DNA from: Owenia fusiformis
Taxonomy: Eukaryota; Annelida; Polychaeta; Sabellida; Oweniidae
Direction of reading: 5' to 3'
Length of the DNA stretch: 64,000 nucleotides
Assembly (NCBI GenBank): GCA_903813345.2
Contig: CAIIXF020000006.1
Location: forward strand, 17,552,348 to 17,616,347
Both the position numbers and the translations under genes were made by a program. The notes beneath the pieces were generated by a model. The model was not told the DNA's origin. It saw nothing but the letters and a program-made list of their open reading frames with translations, and did no database searches. The stretch's first letter is position 1. Every line of letters begins with the position of its first letter. Shown one piece after another: positions 1 through 12,965 of the stretch.

Positions 1-2270
1 TTTTGGCAAATGTTCAAAATAATAAAAGTACATGGCTTTGAATATCTACCCTCAACTGAAATCTTGCAATATTAGAATGCTACCTTGAAGTGACAATATT
101 CAGTGTATAAAATGAGACATAATATTGAACAGATCTGTTTAGAATCCATCACAACTAAAAAATGATGTTCTTGAAAATGTTCAAAGTTTGTAAAACTAGC
201 CGGAATATCTAGACGTCTATTTTTGTTCAAAACTAATTTCCTTACCCTATTTAACTTGATTTATCTTGTCCTAGCCTATTCACTGTTAACATTATGATAT
301 CCTATCCATATCGCTATATACATTACTGTATTGATTCATAGGCTTTGCGTTCACGGTTACGTTGTGAAAAATATCGCTAGCTTAAACTCTCTATTAAATA
401 GTTACCCAAGAAATAATTTCGCCAGACTCTGATTGTTCATATGAAATAAGTAAATTATAGATAATATTCAAAATATTCACCAAGTACAAAGTCTTTATGA
501 GTCATAAGGCGCACTTCATATTTTTATTTTGGAGGAGCAAAAATTGTGAGTTTTGTAGGAAATGGTCAAATTTATTGGTGCCAATATGTTACTCGATCTG
601 TACAGTAGTTACCCGTAGGACATGTAGATATACCATAGTTTCTTTGTTTCACCAAAGAGGTCAGGATATATTAGAAAGCTCTGTAATATCCAGAAGCACT
701 CGATGCCCGACACACATCAAACCCGTGCTCAAATGTAGCACCCGTAATATCTGCGTTCATTTAGCCTACAGACCTGTTTTATGATCTTAGAGGGCTTTTT
801 CATACAGCAATGTAATCCATGGTGTGTTATTTGATTTGACACATGTGCATACTTTGTGACTGTATACAGGTATACGACTTATTTTGGATATGGGTTTCTA
901 AACGTTTGAATGAAATTTTTGCTTAGGCAGCAATATGTCTGTCTAAAGGAATCTAGCAGCAACAATTTAAGAGAAACCAATATAATGAATTTTTACTTGT
1001 TCTTCAATAGATGTCACTTGAATTGATTTCAGCAGAAATACTTTTCAGAGTTCGTTTAAGGGTTTGTTTTCCTTACGATTGGTTGTACTCTTAAATGTTT
1101 CATTAGATTTCTGTATTATGACATCACATTTCAATATGGCCACCATTTTATTAAATATAGCTTATTTTTCAATTTCCTTGGAAATATTTGTACTAGGCAC
1201 ATATATGATAATATACAGTTTAAACTGCATCGAATTAGGTCAATGGTCACCATTGGACTTCATTTTGTGTATATAACATGCCTAACATGTCCCTAGTAGC
1301 CCTAGTAGAGATCTTTAAAGGCGCACCAGCAGTAATCTAAAATGGGGTAGTCTACATCTAAAAAGCCTGAACAGTGATTACTATTTGCGAGTTTTTGTGC
1401 ATAGAATGCGTTTTAAGTTGATTGATTTTCATTTCGATTTAAAACATAACATTATCTAAATATCCTAATGTTTTTTAAATATTTCATCTTTGGATGTTAT
1501 ATAGACGACTCGTTGGGAAATCGTAATAGATAATTAGGGTATGTTGACAAACAAATGTCAAAGAATGACATTCTTAAATGTGATACAAAGAACGGTTTTC
1601 TGAAACTTACATTTTACATACTTTTCAAAGATCTTAACTTGGAAATAAGCATCCTTGAGATCCATCTAGAAGCCTTTTTATTCACGACACATATGTACAT
1701 CTGTGGACTTGGTGCTCTTCACTGTCCTCGTCAATGGTTAAGTGAAAATCTATAAAAATTGAATGAATGTCATAAGTCAGCGGCAAAGCGAAAGATACGG
1801 TATTTTGTTTCTTGACATCAACACGACTATCAATTCATTTGTTTGTCACCTTACGCGTGTGTGTCAGTAACATCCCTCTGCTTGTAATGAAATTATGATT
1901 TTTACAAGTATTTTCATTCCAGGGGGCCTTTAAAGGAAGTAATGGTAAGTGGATGCATACTTCTCCCAAGGGGTATTCAACACCCATGTCAGAGACCACA
2001 TTATTCAGGGACATCGCATAATTAATACCAGCCATTGTTCAATAACAGATTAATGTCATTACTACAAGTGATGTTTTCGTATGTTGCTGATTTTGGGATA
2101 TATAACTTAGAGCTACTTAGAGGAATGATATTTACATTTTCGAGGACGCCACCTATCGATAAATGCAATCAACTGGCAAGTGATTTAAAGCACTCATTTC
2201 TCTTTCGGATTCGGTTATCTTTACTTCACCGTGTACTTGCGTGGCTAAAAATAACACTATTGTGAAAAGT
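1..2270. other. Gene-free AT-rich sequence
   Basis: Short open frames occur on both strands, the longest being 95 codons at 497-784. None shows a recognisable domain, a coding-like composition or a chain of splice-compatible exons. I see no RNA gene here. Confidence 0.5.
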
Positions 2271-3189
2271 CATGCTCCCTACATCGTGCATTTCCTTTTC
2301 GGGTAAAACAATTGTGATGTTTTTCAATTTTTGACAATTTTTAATCTCTCACAGCCCTCGGAGTTTTCCCATTGGATTAGCATTTGTGGGCGATCAACAT
2401 AATTACAACATTCCAGAAAGTCTAAACACTCACCTAAATAACTATGATGCCACTAATGTTAATACAATGGCACACAGGAATAGCCTGACAAAGGTAAAAT
2501 CAGATACCGTTGTCACAAATGGCGGGCATAACCGTCGCTTCAATTAGATTTTCATGAACTGTATGTTTAATAGAGCGACTAGATTAAATTCCTTTGGTAC
2601 TGCAATCACTCAAAGTGTTTTTCTACTGATCATATAGATAAATATGTTCTACCATCGAAATAAAGGGTTTAATTTTACCGATCGGAGAGGACAACGGATA
2701 CTGTATAAATGACAACAGTATGTGTGGGTCTAATGTGATGTAAAATCGAGGTGACAACGGTAATATTTGACAACGGTTTATGTAAAGACAAAGGTAAAGT
2801 GTCTATTTACCATTGTCATTTTCCTATGTTCCAATGCAATATATCCATCACAGTCCGTTGTCACATCTTACCATATGCCGTTGTCTTTGTAAATTATTTC
2901 AAATTCAGATTCCGTTGTCATTGACGATATGGAAGACGCTATATTGTGGCGATTCATCGACGATAAAGTCCCACGAAACGAGGACCAAGTGATTAAAGAG
3001 TTGAAGCGACGGCTATGTCCGCCATTTGTGACAACGGTATCTGACTTTACCGTTGTCAGGCTATTCCTGTGTGAATAGGAAAACTTCCGAGGGCCGTGAG
3101 GGATATATAGCTAAAAGTTGTTAAAAATTTGAAAAAATTCACACATCAGTTTTACCCCAAAAGGAATCCCAATTCATGTAGGGAGCATG
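2271..3189. mobile_element. Foldback DNA element with long inverted ends and iterated CCGTTGTCA motif
   Basis: The left end (CATGCTCCCTAC at 2271) is the reverse complement of the right end (GTAGGGAGCATG, ending 3189). Imperfect complementarity continues inward for over 200 bp, for example CAGCCCTCGGAG near 2354 against the CCGAGGGCCGTGAG block near 3090. The interior carries the 9-mer CCGTTGTCA, or its complement, in exact or near-exact form at about 2507, 2690, 2752, 2768, 2855, 2879, 2912, 3029 and 3050. A 49-codon frame (2929-3078, plus) starts MEDAILWRF and runs into the right arm. No transposase is visible, so this is a non-autonomous element of unassigned superfamily. Confidence 0.75.
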
Positions 3190-3261
3190 GATTTTCAAAA
3201 AAGTGTTTTGAGCCAAGCTAATCTTTACCCCATAAAGAGGCCATCTTTTATCCTAAAAGTA

Positions 3262-3290
3262 ATATTGTTTATTGTTTATTGTTTCTTTTA
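3262..3290 (-). repeat. TTTATTG-type simple repeat, likely LINE 3' tail
   Basis: Three tandem copies of a TATTGTTTA-like 8-mer lie about 100 bp beyond the stop codon of the reverse transcriptase ORF on the minus strand. Many non-LTR retrotransposons end in such a short tandem tail, so this probably marks the element's 3' end. Confidence 0.4.
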
Positions 3291-3384
3291 TTCCCGAAAA
3301 TTAATCGGAGCAACAAACATAATAATTACAATTATACAGTTACTTTATACAATAGAGAATAATCATGAAATGTAAGAATAATAT

Positions 3385-5301
3385 TTACATGAAATAGTGC
3401 TGCACAAATTGCAGCTTATTTGCAACAGTTAGTAAAAAATTACAAAATGTGTCATCATCTAATTGTTGGAGAACATCTGCCTGACTTCCTAGTATGGCAT
3501 CAATAAAAACATGTGTGTCAGCAGAAAACAGCTTGACACCAGTATCTATGTCTAAAATTGAGACTAGTAAATTAAAAAGTTCGTCTCTCTCACAGATAAT
3601 TCTGGGATTTTGGCAATGCAATAGGTAATGCACGATTATGAACTCATTGGTAATAATAATGGTGTCACACATTTTACACTTCTTTTCATATACATTAGGT
3701 AAGGATAAATGAATGAGATTGCCTAAATTCCAAGTGCATTTTGGGAATTGTCTACCCAATTCCCACATTATGCTTGGGCTGAGGTTTGTATGGACGTTAC
3801 GAAAATATTGTAAAGATACATTCTGTTGGCAGCTTTCTTGCCATTTTTTCTCCTCAAAAATATGAATTTGGGATTTAGTAAGCAGTCTCCACTTCTCCTT
3901 AATCAGATATTTGCCATTACAGATGAATTGTTGAATTTGGTCTGGTATATATTCATATTTTTCAGCCAGATTGTATAGATCATTGATAAACCCTTTCTGT
4001 TTAAAAGTTTCCCTGTTCGACAAATAACTTGCCAATCTTAAAATGAAGACTTTTTTAGTAATAAAATGTTTGCATCTACATAATCTGTCGAAAAACCCCA
4101 ATTTAGCCTTATCGATCCTAGCAGACATTGTCCATAATCCAAGGGTCGATAAAACTACATCGGACGGAAATCTCATGCCAAAACGTTGAATTGCTTTTGT
4201 TACTTGACGTTGTGTAAGTTCTAGCAAATAAATGTCTTTTTTGGTTAGGTTTGACCAAAGCTCACATCCAAATAACATGGCAGGTAATATTATGTTGATC
4301 CAGATTCTTAATGAAGTAAGAGGATTTGCATCCTTTACAATGCGGACATTGGCAATTGAGTAATACGAATTTTTGGCTTTTTTACATGCATTAACTACCA
4401 TGTCTTTGCATTTAAAATCACTTCTCAAAGCGTTACCAACGTATTGTTGAGTATTTGCGTTAGGAATAATATCACTGCCTAAGAAGTAACACACTTGATT
4501 TCTGGCTTTTGATGTCTCATTGAATGTGACCACGGCGCTTTTGCCGTCTTCCCCAGCATGGTACAGTAACATCCACTTGCTACTATATTCATATACAATG
4601 TTTAGTAAGGTCTGTAGGTCAGCAGGGGAAGACGCCAAAAGAGTCGTATCATCCGCCACTAAAATGCATGGGATTAGAGTATCACCGATAGTTACGCCGA
4701 CACCTGAGTTACATAGGTCTTCAATAAGACCGTTGATAAAGACGTTAAAATAGATGGCGCTACAGACCCGGCCCTGACCCGAGCCCTCTTTTATTTCAAA
4801 AGTTCTCGACATTTTTCCCATATATAATACGCTCGCTATTGTGTCGGTATAGCTATCTACTATTAACTTGAACGCTTTCCCATTTATACCAAGGTTATAT
4901 AATTTGTGGAAAAGTCCTATCCTCCACAAGTAGTCAAAACATTTTACATTATCCAAAAATGCACAAAATAGTTTGCTTTTCTGTTCACTATAATGGTGAA
5001 TGGCTTCCGAAAGTACAAACATAGCAAATTGACTTCCAGAGCCTTCCTGATAGGCAAATTGAAGTGGGTTAGGGCATTTTAAAATCTTAAATTTAGGAAT
5101 GAGTCTTACAGAAACTATTACATTTTTGTATACTTGTGTGACCAAACAATAAATCATGAACGTCATTTGGTTTGGAATTATTTGTAATATTTTTTTATGC
5201 TTATTGAGGTTGATATTACGACATAAAGTCGAGCATAAACAGATAAAGGATGTGATGGTTGTGGTGTGAAAAACAATTAATCTGATTATACTAATCCTCA
5301 A
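3385..5301 (-). CDS. Non-LTR retrotransposon reverse transcriptase (5'-truncated LINE)
   Basis: A 638-codon uninterrupted frame. Residues from about 75 onward resemble RVT_1 of jockey/CR1-style elements. There is a LQFAYQEGS block, then CAFLDNVKCFD, which holds the first catalytic Asp, then GSGQGRVCSAIYFNVFINGL. The catalytic box reads LVADDTTLLASS, with VADD in place of the usual FADD/YADD. Near residue 540 the C-terminus has a CKMC...H...C pattern like the zinc knuckle that follows LINE reverse transcriptases. No apurinic endonuclease domain or ORF1 lies upstream (towards 5650), as expected of a 5'-truncated insertion. The first ~70 residues are hydrophobic and probably not native protein. 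The lack of stops suggests a fairly young copy. The clade cannot be assigned by eye. Confidence 0.85.
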   Translation of the reverse strand: MRISIIRLIVFHTTTITSFICLCSTLCRNINLNKHKKILQIIPNQMTFMIYCLVTQVYKNVIVSVRLIPKFKILKCPNPLQFAYQEGSGSQFAMFVLSEAIHHYSEQKSKLFCAFLDNVKCFDYLWRIGLFHKLYNLGINGKAFKLIVDSYTDTIASVLYMGKMSRTFEIKEGSGQGRVCSAIYFNVFINGLIEDLCNSGVGVTIGDTLIPCILVADDTTLLASSPADLQTLLNIVYEYSSKWMLLYHAGEDGKSAVVTFNETSKARNQVCYFLGSDIIPNANTQQYVGNALRSDFKCKDMVVNACKKAKNSYYSIANVRIVKDANPLTSLRIWINIILPAMLFGCELWSNLTKKDIYLLELTQRQVTKAIQRFGMRFPSDVVLSTLGLWTMSARIDKAKLGFFDRLCRCKHFITKKVFILRLASYLSNRETFKQKGFINDLYNLAEKYEYIPDQIQQFICNGKYLIKEKWRLLTKSQIHIFEEKKWQESCQQNVSLQYFRNVHTNLSPSIMWELGRQFPKCTWNLGNLIHLSLPNVYEKKCKMCDTIIITNEFIIVHYLLHCQNPRIICERDELFNLLVSILDIDTGVKLFSADTHVFIDAILGSQADVLQQLDDDTFCNFLLTVANKLQFVQHYFM

Positions 5302-7107
5302 TTTATAACTGTACCATCAATAATTCATGATATGATACACGTTATTATCCCTTTGTATTATTATAATGATGGCTATTTCAATAAAAAGAACACGAGTTAA
5401 TGGTTACTGAATAAACCAATATTCGTGTTATGAAATGATCCACGCTGAAGATTCCGAGTAGCAGCAATGATCGACAACAGTTCTTAGAATCACTGCCTAC
5501 AACTAGATTGTATTGTTTTGCATTGATTCCACGAATTATAATGCGTCGGTGTAAACTAATGGACCATAAACATAAAGATAAACAACATATACATGTAGGC
5601 TAGCATGAACCGAACGATGGATAATTTATTAATTTCCAATTTCCCATGGTTCTTAATTAAGCGGATACTGTATTTGTTGTATTGGCAATGCATTTATCAT
5701 CCATGGAATGATAGAAGACATAAAGGTCCGCCTTGACACCGAGAATATAGTCTCCCTTCCATATCTTCCATATCTTGCATATGTGTATAAATTCCATTTA
5801 CAGGATGTCCCACGATATTGTAACCTAAATGAGACGCCAAGAATAACATTTTTACCATTATTGAAAAAGCTGAACTTTTCACAAGATGAAAATTGATTTT
5901 TCAATTAGCAGTAACCGGTTAAAATTCATTGAGATTTGTGCATCACTTCCTGAGAAATTTGATATTTTAGATGACATGCTCTACAGGAGCTCCATGGTGA
6001 TCGATGTAGATGTGAATGCAATTCCAAAAAGGAAAATATTGGTCATGGTACTAAGAGAAGTTTAACATTACTACTGATCAGCGTTTCAGTATCTGATGAG
6101 ATTTTCAAATATTTATGATGAATGTCAGATGACCGAATTTCGAGAATATTGCTAGATCACTCAGTTATTTCATGTTTGTCCCTGTACACATTGAAGTAAA
6201 GGTGGTGGTACTATAACTAGTTTTTTCTCAAAAAATAAATTAAGTTACTTTGCGAAACTTTCAGATGTTTATGATAATTAGAATGTGCTTCCGTGTTTAT
6301 CTAAATGCAATTTTTGGACACCCTGTACTGTACTGCCCATGCGTTAACTTGAGTGAGTATAGCAATAAAGGACAAATGTTTATATCAATAGATTCGACAC
6401 TAGGTATTAGAAAAGGGTTTGTTATATTATGGGTGCACCAGTTTTTCTAGGACCCTCCCGGGTTGAAGAATGCTAATACATTTAATAGTGTTCATGAATT
6501 CATTAGACCTACCTGTTGTACAGCTGCTAATAAACAGCTTTAGGATGTTTTCAAACAAGGCCTTAGTTGGGTATTAAACATTCTGATACTCATCATATCT
6601 TTCTGTTTCTCAACTGGAAAGGAACAAATAGAATGCTTTCTCATGATGGGTATTAAAACTTAGCGTAGGGGTTAATTTCCGCTCTGTGTTCATATCTTCG
6701 AGGATACACAGATCAATGATTTATTGTTTCAGTAAGTTGAAATTGAGCAATTTGATGTAGCACAGAACTGACTGCCACTATGCTGGAAATTTCAGTTGAA
6801 GAAAATGTCAGATTTCAGGTGTAAACCTTATTTAGATTTATTAGAGCTTGAATTGACCAAACAGATAGTTTTTATGTCAGCTTTTGGGATATAATTCCAA
6901 TTATAGAAGGTCAAAATTGTTGATTTATGTATCAAATGAAATAAAATTGATTTACAAATGCAATATTATTGAGTTATTTTACCATTTTGATATGTATTGG
7001 TAAGATAGTATAATGTTGTGAAGTCTGTATCAAATAGTTGAATATTTACTCATTTTCAAGACATTTTGGACACAATGCCTATTTAAAGCTAAGATGATAT
7101 TATCTTA
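5302..7107. other. Gene-free sequence
   Basis: Overlapping open frames of 60-83 codons occur on both strands at 5653-5904, but they mirror each other and match nothing I recognise. No clear repeat structure is visible. Confidence 0.4.
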
Positions 7108-7697
7108 CTCACTACGAGAGCCATGTTAGATTTTGAAACTTATGGCTCTCAAACGGAGAAGTGGACAGCTCATCGATTGTGACCTTTGAAATCGAATTAA
7201 GTCGATCAGCGGCTTACTTTTGGTCTCTAACTGTGTCTTACATCAGTATCATCAATCCGTGTAAGTATTGGAGCGCTGGAGTACTTCTTTTTCGATCAAG
7301 ACTTGTAAATTGTTCATCGAGTGAATTTTTTTAGACCCATTTCCAATATGGCGGTTTGCTAGGTGCGAGATACGCAACGAACGAAATGAATTTTGAAAAT
7401 TAGTTAGGTTCGGACAACCTCCGGAGATTTACGAAAATGTCCGAGCAGAAACCGCCATATTGGAATTTGGCAGGAAAACGATTTACTCGACTAACAATTA
7501 CAAGTCTTGATCGAAAAAGAAGTACTCCGGCGCTCCAATACTTACACGGATTGATGATACTGATGTAAGACACAGTTAGAGACCAAAAGTAAGCCGCTGA
7601 TCGACTTAATTCGATTTCAAAGGTCACAATCATTGAGCTGTCCAAATGCTCCGTGGGAAAGCTATTATATCAAAATCCAAATAGCTTTCGCAGGAAG
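7108..7697. mobile_element. Foldback element, arms about 240 bp
   Basis: 7150-7357 is the near-perfect reverse complement of 7441-7650, around a loop of roughly 80 bp. Each outer end is itself a small hairpin: GAGAGCCAT / ATGGCTCTC at 7117-7151 and GAAAGCTAT / ATAGCTTTC at 7657-7689. The inner arms carry CCAATATGGCGGTTT and its complement AAACCGCCATATTGG. There is no coding capacity. A foldback or MITE of unassigned superfamily. Confidence 0.8.
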
Positions 7698-10667
7698 TAA
7701 ATATTATCATGAAATTGGCAATAATGATGTTGTTCTTATATAACTTATAACTTATCTGACATTTTAAATTGCAAACAATGTAATTATAGATACCAGAAGA
7801 GGAAATAATAGAAATTTATTCCATATTATGGGTTATGGAAAAAATTTCAATAGAGTTTCTTTGCAAAACGTGTTTGAAGCAAATATCAATACAATGTATC
7901 TATCAATCTAACTTCATAACGAACTACAATGCGTAAAATAGGTTCCGTGACTATTTTAAGCGATGAATTGACTTACAATCAATAAAACTCAACTGCAATA
8001 ATTTTTCTTTATATCTAAAAGATTAAAAGTGTTGATTAAGCAATATGTGATATTATGCAATAAGCACATATAGCAAAATCTTGTTTTCGACTGTTACTAC
8101 CTCATGATACGGAAACTTTCATGAAGTAACCAACAGCCATTCATATTTTATGAACCGTACGTCATCTCGTTGGAAATTGAATTATCTTTCTAATGGTGTA
8201 TAATTTATGGATATTCCCAACATATGAGCAAAGATATTACAAAAATATGGACGTTTTTGGCCCACCCTGTACTAAGCATCCATATCCAAATCATAATCGT
8301 TTACAGAGGCAACAAAGACTAGCAACTGGAATTGAGGCTAAAATAATTAATGCAACGATATATTTTACACGCCAGTTTTCTTAAAGGTTAGAAAGTTCTG
8401 ACTTTATATATGAAAATGTTTTGATATTTTCTTGTACTCTCAACTCTCTTTTTTGATAACCAAAATTGCAAAAAAATGTTGGCATGTGTGCTCTTTCTGA
8501 AAAGTTTGCTCTCAACATTTAACAAGTTCTATTCTTTTCTCGAACTGAAGAGAATATTTCCGTGCACGACTTTGTAGGTATAATAGAGAGTTTAAGCTTG
8601 CATAAAAAATCAAAACGCCAACCCAACGTATGACCAATCGCCCATACAAATGCATCGTTTAAATAATTTCCGTTCACGTTTAGGTTGTGAACTTTCAAAA
8701 TTATCTCGATTTTAGAACCTTTTGGTTCATATTGTTCCTTATTCTGTTTTTATATGTTCATAGAAGAATCCAAATGGTCTTTATTCTTTATTCAACCATT
8801 TCATCTTATTTTATTTGTGTGTTTTGATCCAGGTTTATAACAAAATGTACACATTTCTTTTTTAGTTCTTTTTACACAATTTTTAGAGTTAAACTGCTTG
8901 TATTTTTAAACCCATAACATATTGAAAATCTTTCATTTCTTACATTTTAATACAAGGCATCGTCATCAATAAATCGTATTTGTAAATAAACAAGGCGATA
9001 CCATAAGATGACTTATTTGTAGTGAGCAATATGAATTATTTAGCAAAGCAGTTTATAGCTTTGACAAAAAGTTCGTTACAACATGTACAAACAAACAGTT
9101 ATATTTTCTCTTAATTAAAACTTCAACCCCTAAATACTAACTCCGTCACGCACATCTTCACACAAATACACTTATATTTACATTCTATTCATCATTTTTC
9201 ACAACTTCACCTCAACATAAATACTCACGACCTTGTTTTCTATTATTGATTAGGGGAAAAATCAATGCTACGAAACTAGGGTCACCTTATGATAATGATG
9301 CCGTGGAGTGCAAATAGATGGCGAAGAATACATTGGCTATAATTGAATCAACAAATTTCAAAATATCCCAAGATAATTTCATTATTAAACAGTACCTAAA
9401 AACTCCTGTTTTGTGGAAAACAAAAATATTTTCCCCAAAATAAATCAACTAAACAATAATTTATTATGATATCAATCTACTATCCGTATTTCCATTGCTG
9501 TTATAATTGAGAACTTCTTGAATCAAGATGAATGGACAAGAACATAAGAGTTGCATATTGTAGTATTTTTAGATATTATAATATTGTTTGTGTCTTTGTG
9601 CATATACTAAGAAATATTCGAATTTATCACGGAATCCTTTAATAATAAATTGTCAAACATAGCAAGATAAATATGTAGACCACAGAAAACAATACCCAAA
9701 TCAGTTAAAGATTTCAATAAGAACTCTGGTTGTGTCCAGCTATTTGAAGTTATATGGGTGTGTTATCTTGTTTAAATCTTCTCGTTTTTAGTAATACTTT
9801 TCTGCAATGCTTCAAAGTGTGAAGAATATATTTCTACACTTAGAACAATTTTTATATGCATTTGATATTTAATATGACTAATATGACATTGGTACATAAC
9901 CACTAAGTACCAAAACATTATCAATAATCTCCTTTAAAATGATAGCCGACATTATAACCAAAATCCATTATGTTTTGGATGGTTTTGGAAGGAATCTTAG
10001 TCTCGACAATTTGCAATATACAATTTCCTTGGTCTTCTTAAAAATAAATGGATTCTATATACAGCATCATGTATGGGAAAGTAAAATGTGGTCGGGGTTG
10101 GTTAACCATAGCGCATATGTTTTGAATATATACAAAAAACATCATTAACCACATAGAGTATATAATTATGTATATCAGAGAATATATGGCCATTTAAAGG
10201 TAGTGTGTCGATTACTTAAAGTAGCCTGGATTTTGCGGTTGACAAGCCCTTGACTCATACAACAATAACTGCCATAAGTTATTTACATATTTTATCTTTA
10301 TGCTTTTTTGGATGGGGCTTTTGGTACAATAATTATATAAACGTGCGTCACTGTAGATCATATATAATCATTATACATAGAAAGTGAGCCCTAGATGTAC
10401 TTATAAACTCCATGGCTGCCAAATTTAATATACCAAATGAAATGTTGATTTTTGTGAGTGAACCTGGTGCGATGTTATATTAATCTAGTTATAATAACCT
10501 ACAAACACTGTAATCCCTCACTTGCCAAGTACACACTTTGTGTAATTGTACTGCTTAACACACCAAGTGTGTATTATGTAATACGACTCTTTCCAATGAT
10601 TTAATGCACTCTCGGGAATGCGCTACTTCAGGCAAATGCTCTACTGTGAGTTCTGATCTTTATTGTT
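7698..10667. other. Gene-free AT-rich sequence
   Basis: No supported gene. A segment at 8579-8597 (AATAGAGAGTTTAAGC) is the reverse complement of one at 376-394, and both lie close to a TTCACG(G/T)TTA(C/G)GTTGTGAA-like motif (347-367 and 8673-8693). These may be remnants of one dispersed element. The rest shows no structure I can support. Confidence 0.35.
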
Positions 10668-10955
10668 GCTTTATCCAATATTATTAGACCCATTACCCTT
10701 TCATTGATCAGATAGAGCTGACCTTATACTATTAGGGGTATATGGACGTAATATATACTACCGCCTGGGGTCTGTGCATTAAAAACAATAGAATACAAAC
10801 AATAAAATATACAGCACTGATCTTAACTGGTGTTTATCCAATATTATAAGACCCATTATATTACCCTTTGATTGATCTGATAGAGTTGATTTTACCCCCT
10901 ACAATTATACTCTGGGGTATATGGATGTAATATATACTACCGCCCGGGGCCCTGT
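10668..10955 (+). repeat. Direct duplication of a ~115 bp segment
   Basis: 10668-10780 and 10833-10955 share TTTATCCAATATTAT, AGACCCATTA, GGGGTATATGGA and TAATATATACTACCGCC in the same order with small indels. The offset is about 165 bp. Function unknown. Confidence 0.7.
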
Positions 10956-12750
10956 TTAATTTTTTTTTATAAAATATCCCTTCATTAAAAAGTAATTCGC
11001 ACAATAAAGCACATTCCAGTGCAATCGGTTTTGCTACATGCATATACAAATGGAATAACAGAATATTAAAGTACAAAGAAAGTACCAATTGACATGACAT
11101 ACATTTTATTGGTCTTGAAAAGATTCTTTATTGATGAACTTTAGGGTAAAGAAAAGAGCACTAAATTCAATAAACTTTATCCACAAAAGGTGTACCTTAA
11201 TACTGAGGAATCACAATAACCCACCATCCTACATGCAAAATTGCGAATTTCAAATTAAATGTAACAAATATTGAGTACAAGTTTTTGTACCAATTGACGT
11301 TTATTCCAAACAAGGTGCCTCAATATATTCCTCAATTCCGTGTTGGACTGACATTTACTTAAGAAAAAAATCAGATTTAAATAGTTTTCTACTTCAATTA
11401 CCAAACTTCAGATTCCCCTGTCAAAACAGTATATTTTTGTATCTTGGGATTGTCATTGATCAAGTGGAAGGTCAGAGGGCACTTCCTCGCCATCTGTTCT
11501 GGGGAGGTCTTAGATATTCTTTTATTTAGGTGAACTTCGCACGTTTGGTCCAGAGGAAGTATCAAATTTTGCCACCTATTTGTATGAGAATCAATCTGTA
11601 ATCATATTATTTTAGCGGTACCATTGTACAATTGTAGCTACTTGCTTTCTTTTCAATCATGATTCATAAGGTTCAACATACGATGTGAATTTTTCTGTTT
11701 TGTGGTTTTTTTGGAACTTCTGTGAATTCTTAGATCTGTACCTTTATTCTCTGCTATATAGAAGTCATCGTGACCCAAGAGCTAGGCATTTTTATGAACT
11801 TGATCTTGTTGCATGTAATAGTCTATAATGCAATTGGTTTTGATTGATGTATTGTCCTTGAATACTCACAATAAAGCACACCTCGATAAAGTTCGACTTG
11901 ATCGGATAAAATTATTGTAAATTTCGTTAATCTGTTTGTACTTGAATGGGTTATGCATGTTAAATACCACAAAACAAAATAATTAATGTTGTCTTAAATC
12001 AGCAAGTAAAACAGTAACAAATAGCAATCATGATACTCAAGCACACACAAGGGCCTTTTATCTGGTTTAATTAATGCCAACTGTCATATAAACTAAATAT
12101 ATTTGTAATTCGTTTGAGTTTTAATGCTTTTTAGATACGTCACTGCTATGGTTGTCGATTATTGGAGTGAGGTTTCTTAGTTCTCTGTCTCATAAGTTTT
12201 CTCTGGTATTGGGCGTTTGATATTGATACCTGATAATGTTACTAGCTACTGCACCGTTTCACTCTCAAATATCTTCGCATGACTTGAATGTTATTTGCTT
12301 TCTTCAACATCAACCACAAACGGCAACATTTGAAATTAAAGATCTATAAAATACATTTTATTATATCATATATCCATTGGAAATATCAAAACCACTCTTT
12401 ATTAGGCTAAAGGTCCAACGGTTAACGGTTGACCAAGTTTTCTTTCAATGTTACAGACTGGTCTGAACTTCGATGGAAATTGTGATGATGGTCTATTGGT
12501 TTTGATTCCAACAATTTCAGCTACCCTTGTAAATATTCATGGCCTTGATCTGTGAATTCATATTTGATAGTCACCAAGTTCTGGTTTTTGAGACAATTAT
12601 AAGAGGTTTGTGTGGCCAGTGACCGGCATTATCTTTAAGATTCTGTGGTCAAGACCTCTAACATGCTTATTTCAAGACCAAGAGAATTTGGGAACCATGA
12701 ATTCAGAAGAAAATGTATTGTACGGTGGTAGCAAAGGTGGCACATTACTT
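10956..12750. other. Gene-free sequence
   Basis: No supported gene, RNA or repeat. The 79-codon minus frame at 10861-11100 overlaps the direct duplication and looks incidental. Confidence 0.35.
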
Positions 12751-12855
12751 GGTGAGTTTGTTATGTGAAATGGTGAGTTTGTTATGTGAAATTGTGAGTT
12801 TGTTATGTGAAATGGTGAGTTTGTTTTGTGAAATGGTGAGTTTGTTATGTGAAAT
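12751..12855 (+). repeat. 21-bp minisatellite, five copies
   Basis: Five head-to-tail copies of a unit starting GGTGAGTTTGTTATGTGAAA with one or two substitutions each. The 21-bp period keeps a frame open, giving a repeated MVSLLCE-like peptide (12713-12901). There is no other sign that it is translated. Confidence 0.9.
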
Positions 12856-12965
12856 CAAGAGTGACTTAAGATTAGGAAAAGTAAGTATTCCTGTTGAGTA
12901 AGCTTTTGATATCATCTGAAATTACTGCTATTTTACTCTTATGATGTAAATATAGATCATATACA

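Noticed and set aside
5653-5904. Overlapping 60-83 codon frames on both strands
   Set aside because: Mutual shadows with no recognisable domain, and both strands are equally open.
12713-12901. 62-codon frame with repeated MVSLLCE
   Set aside because: Produced by the 21-bp period of a minisatellite. No initiation context or splice signals support translation.
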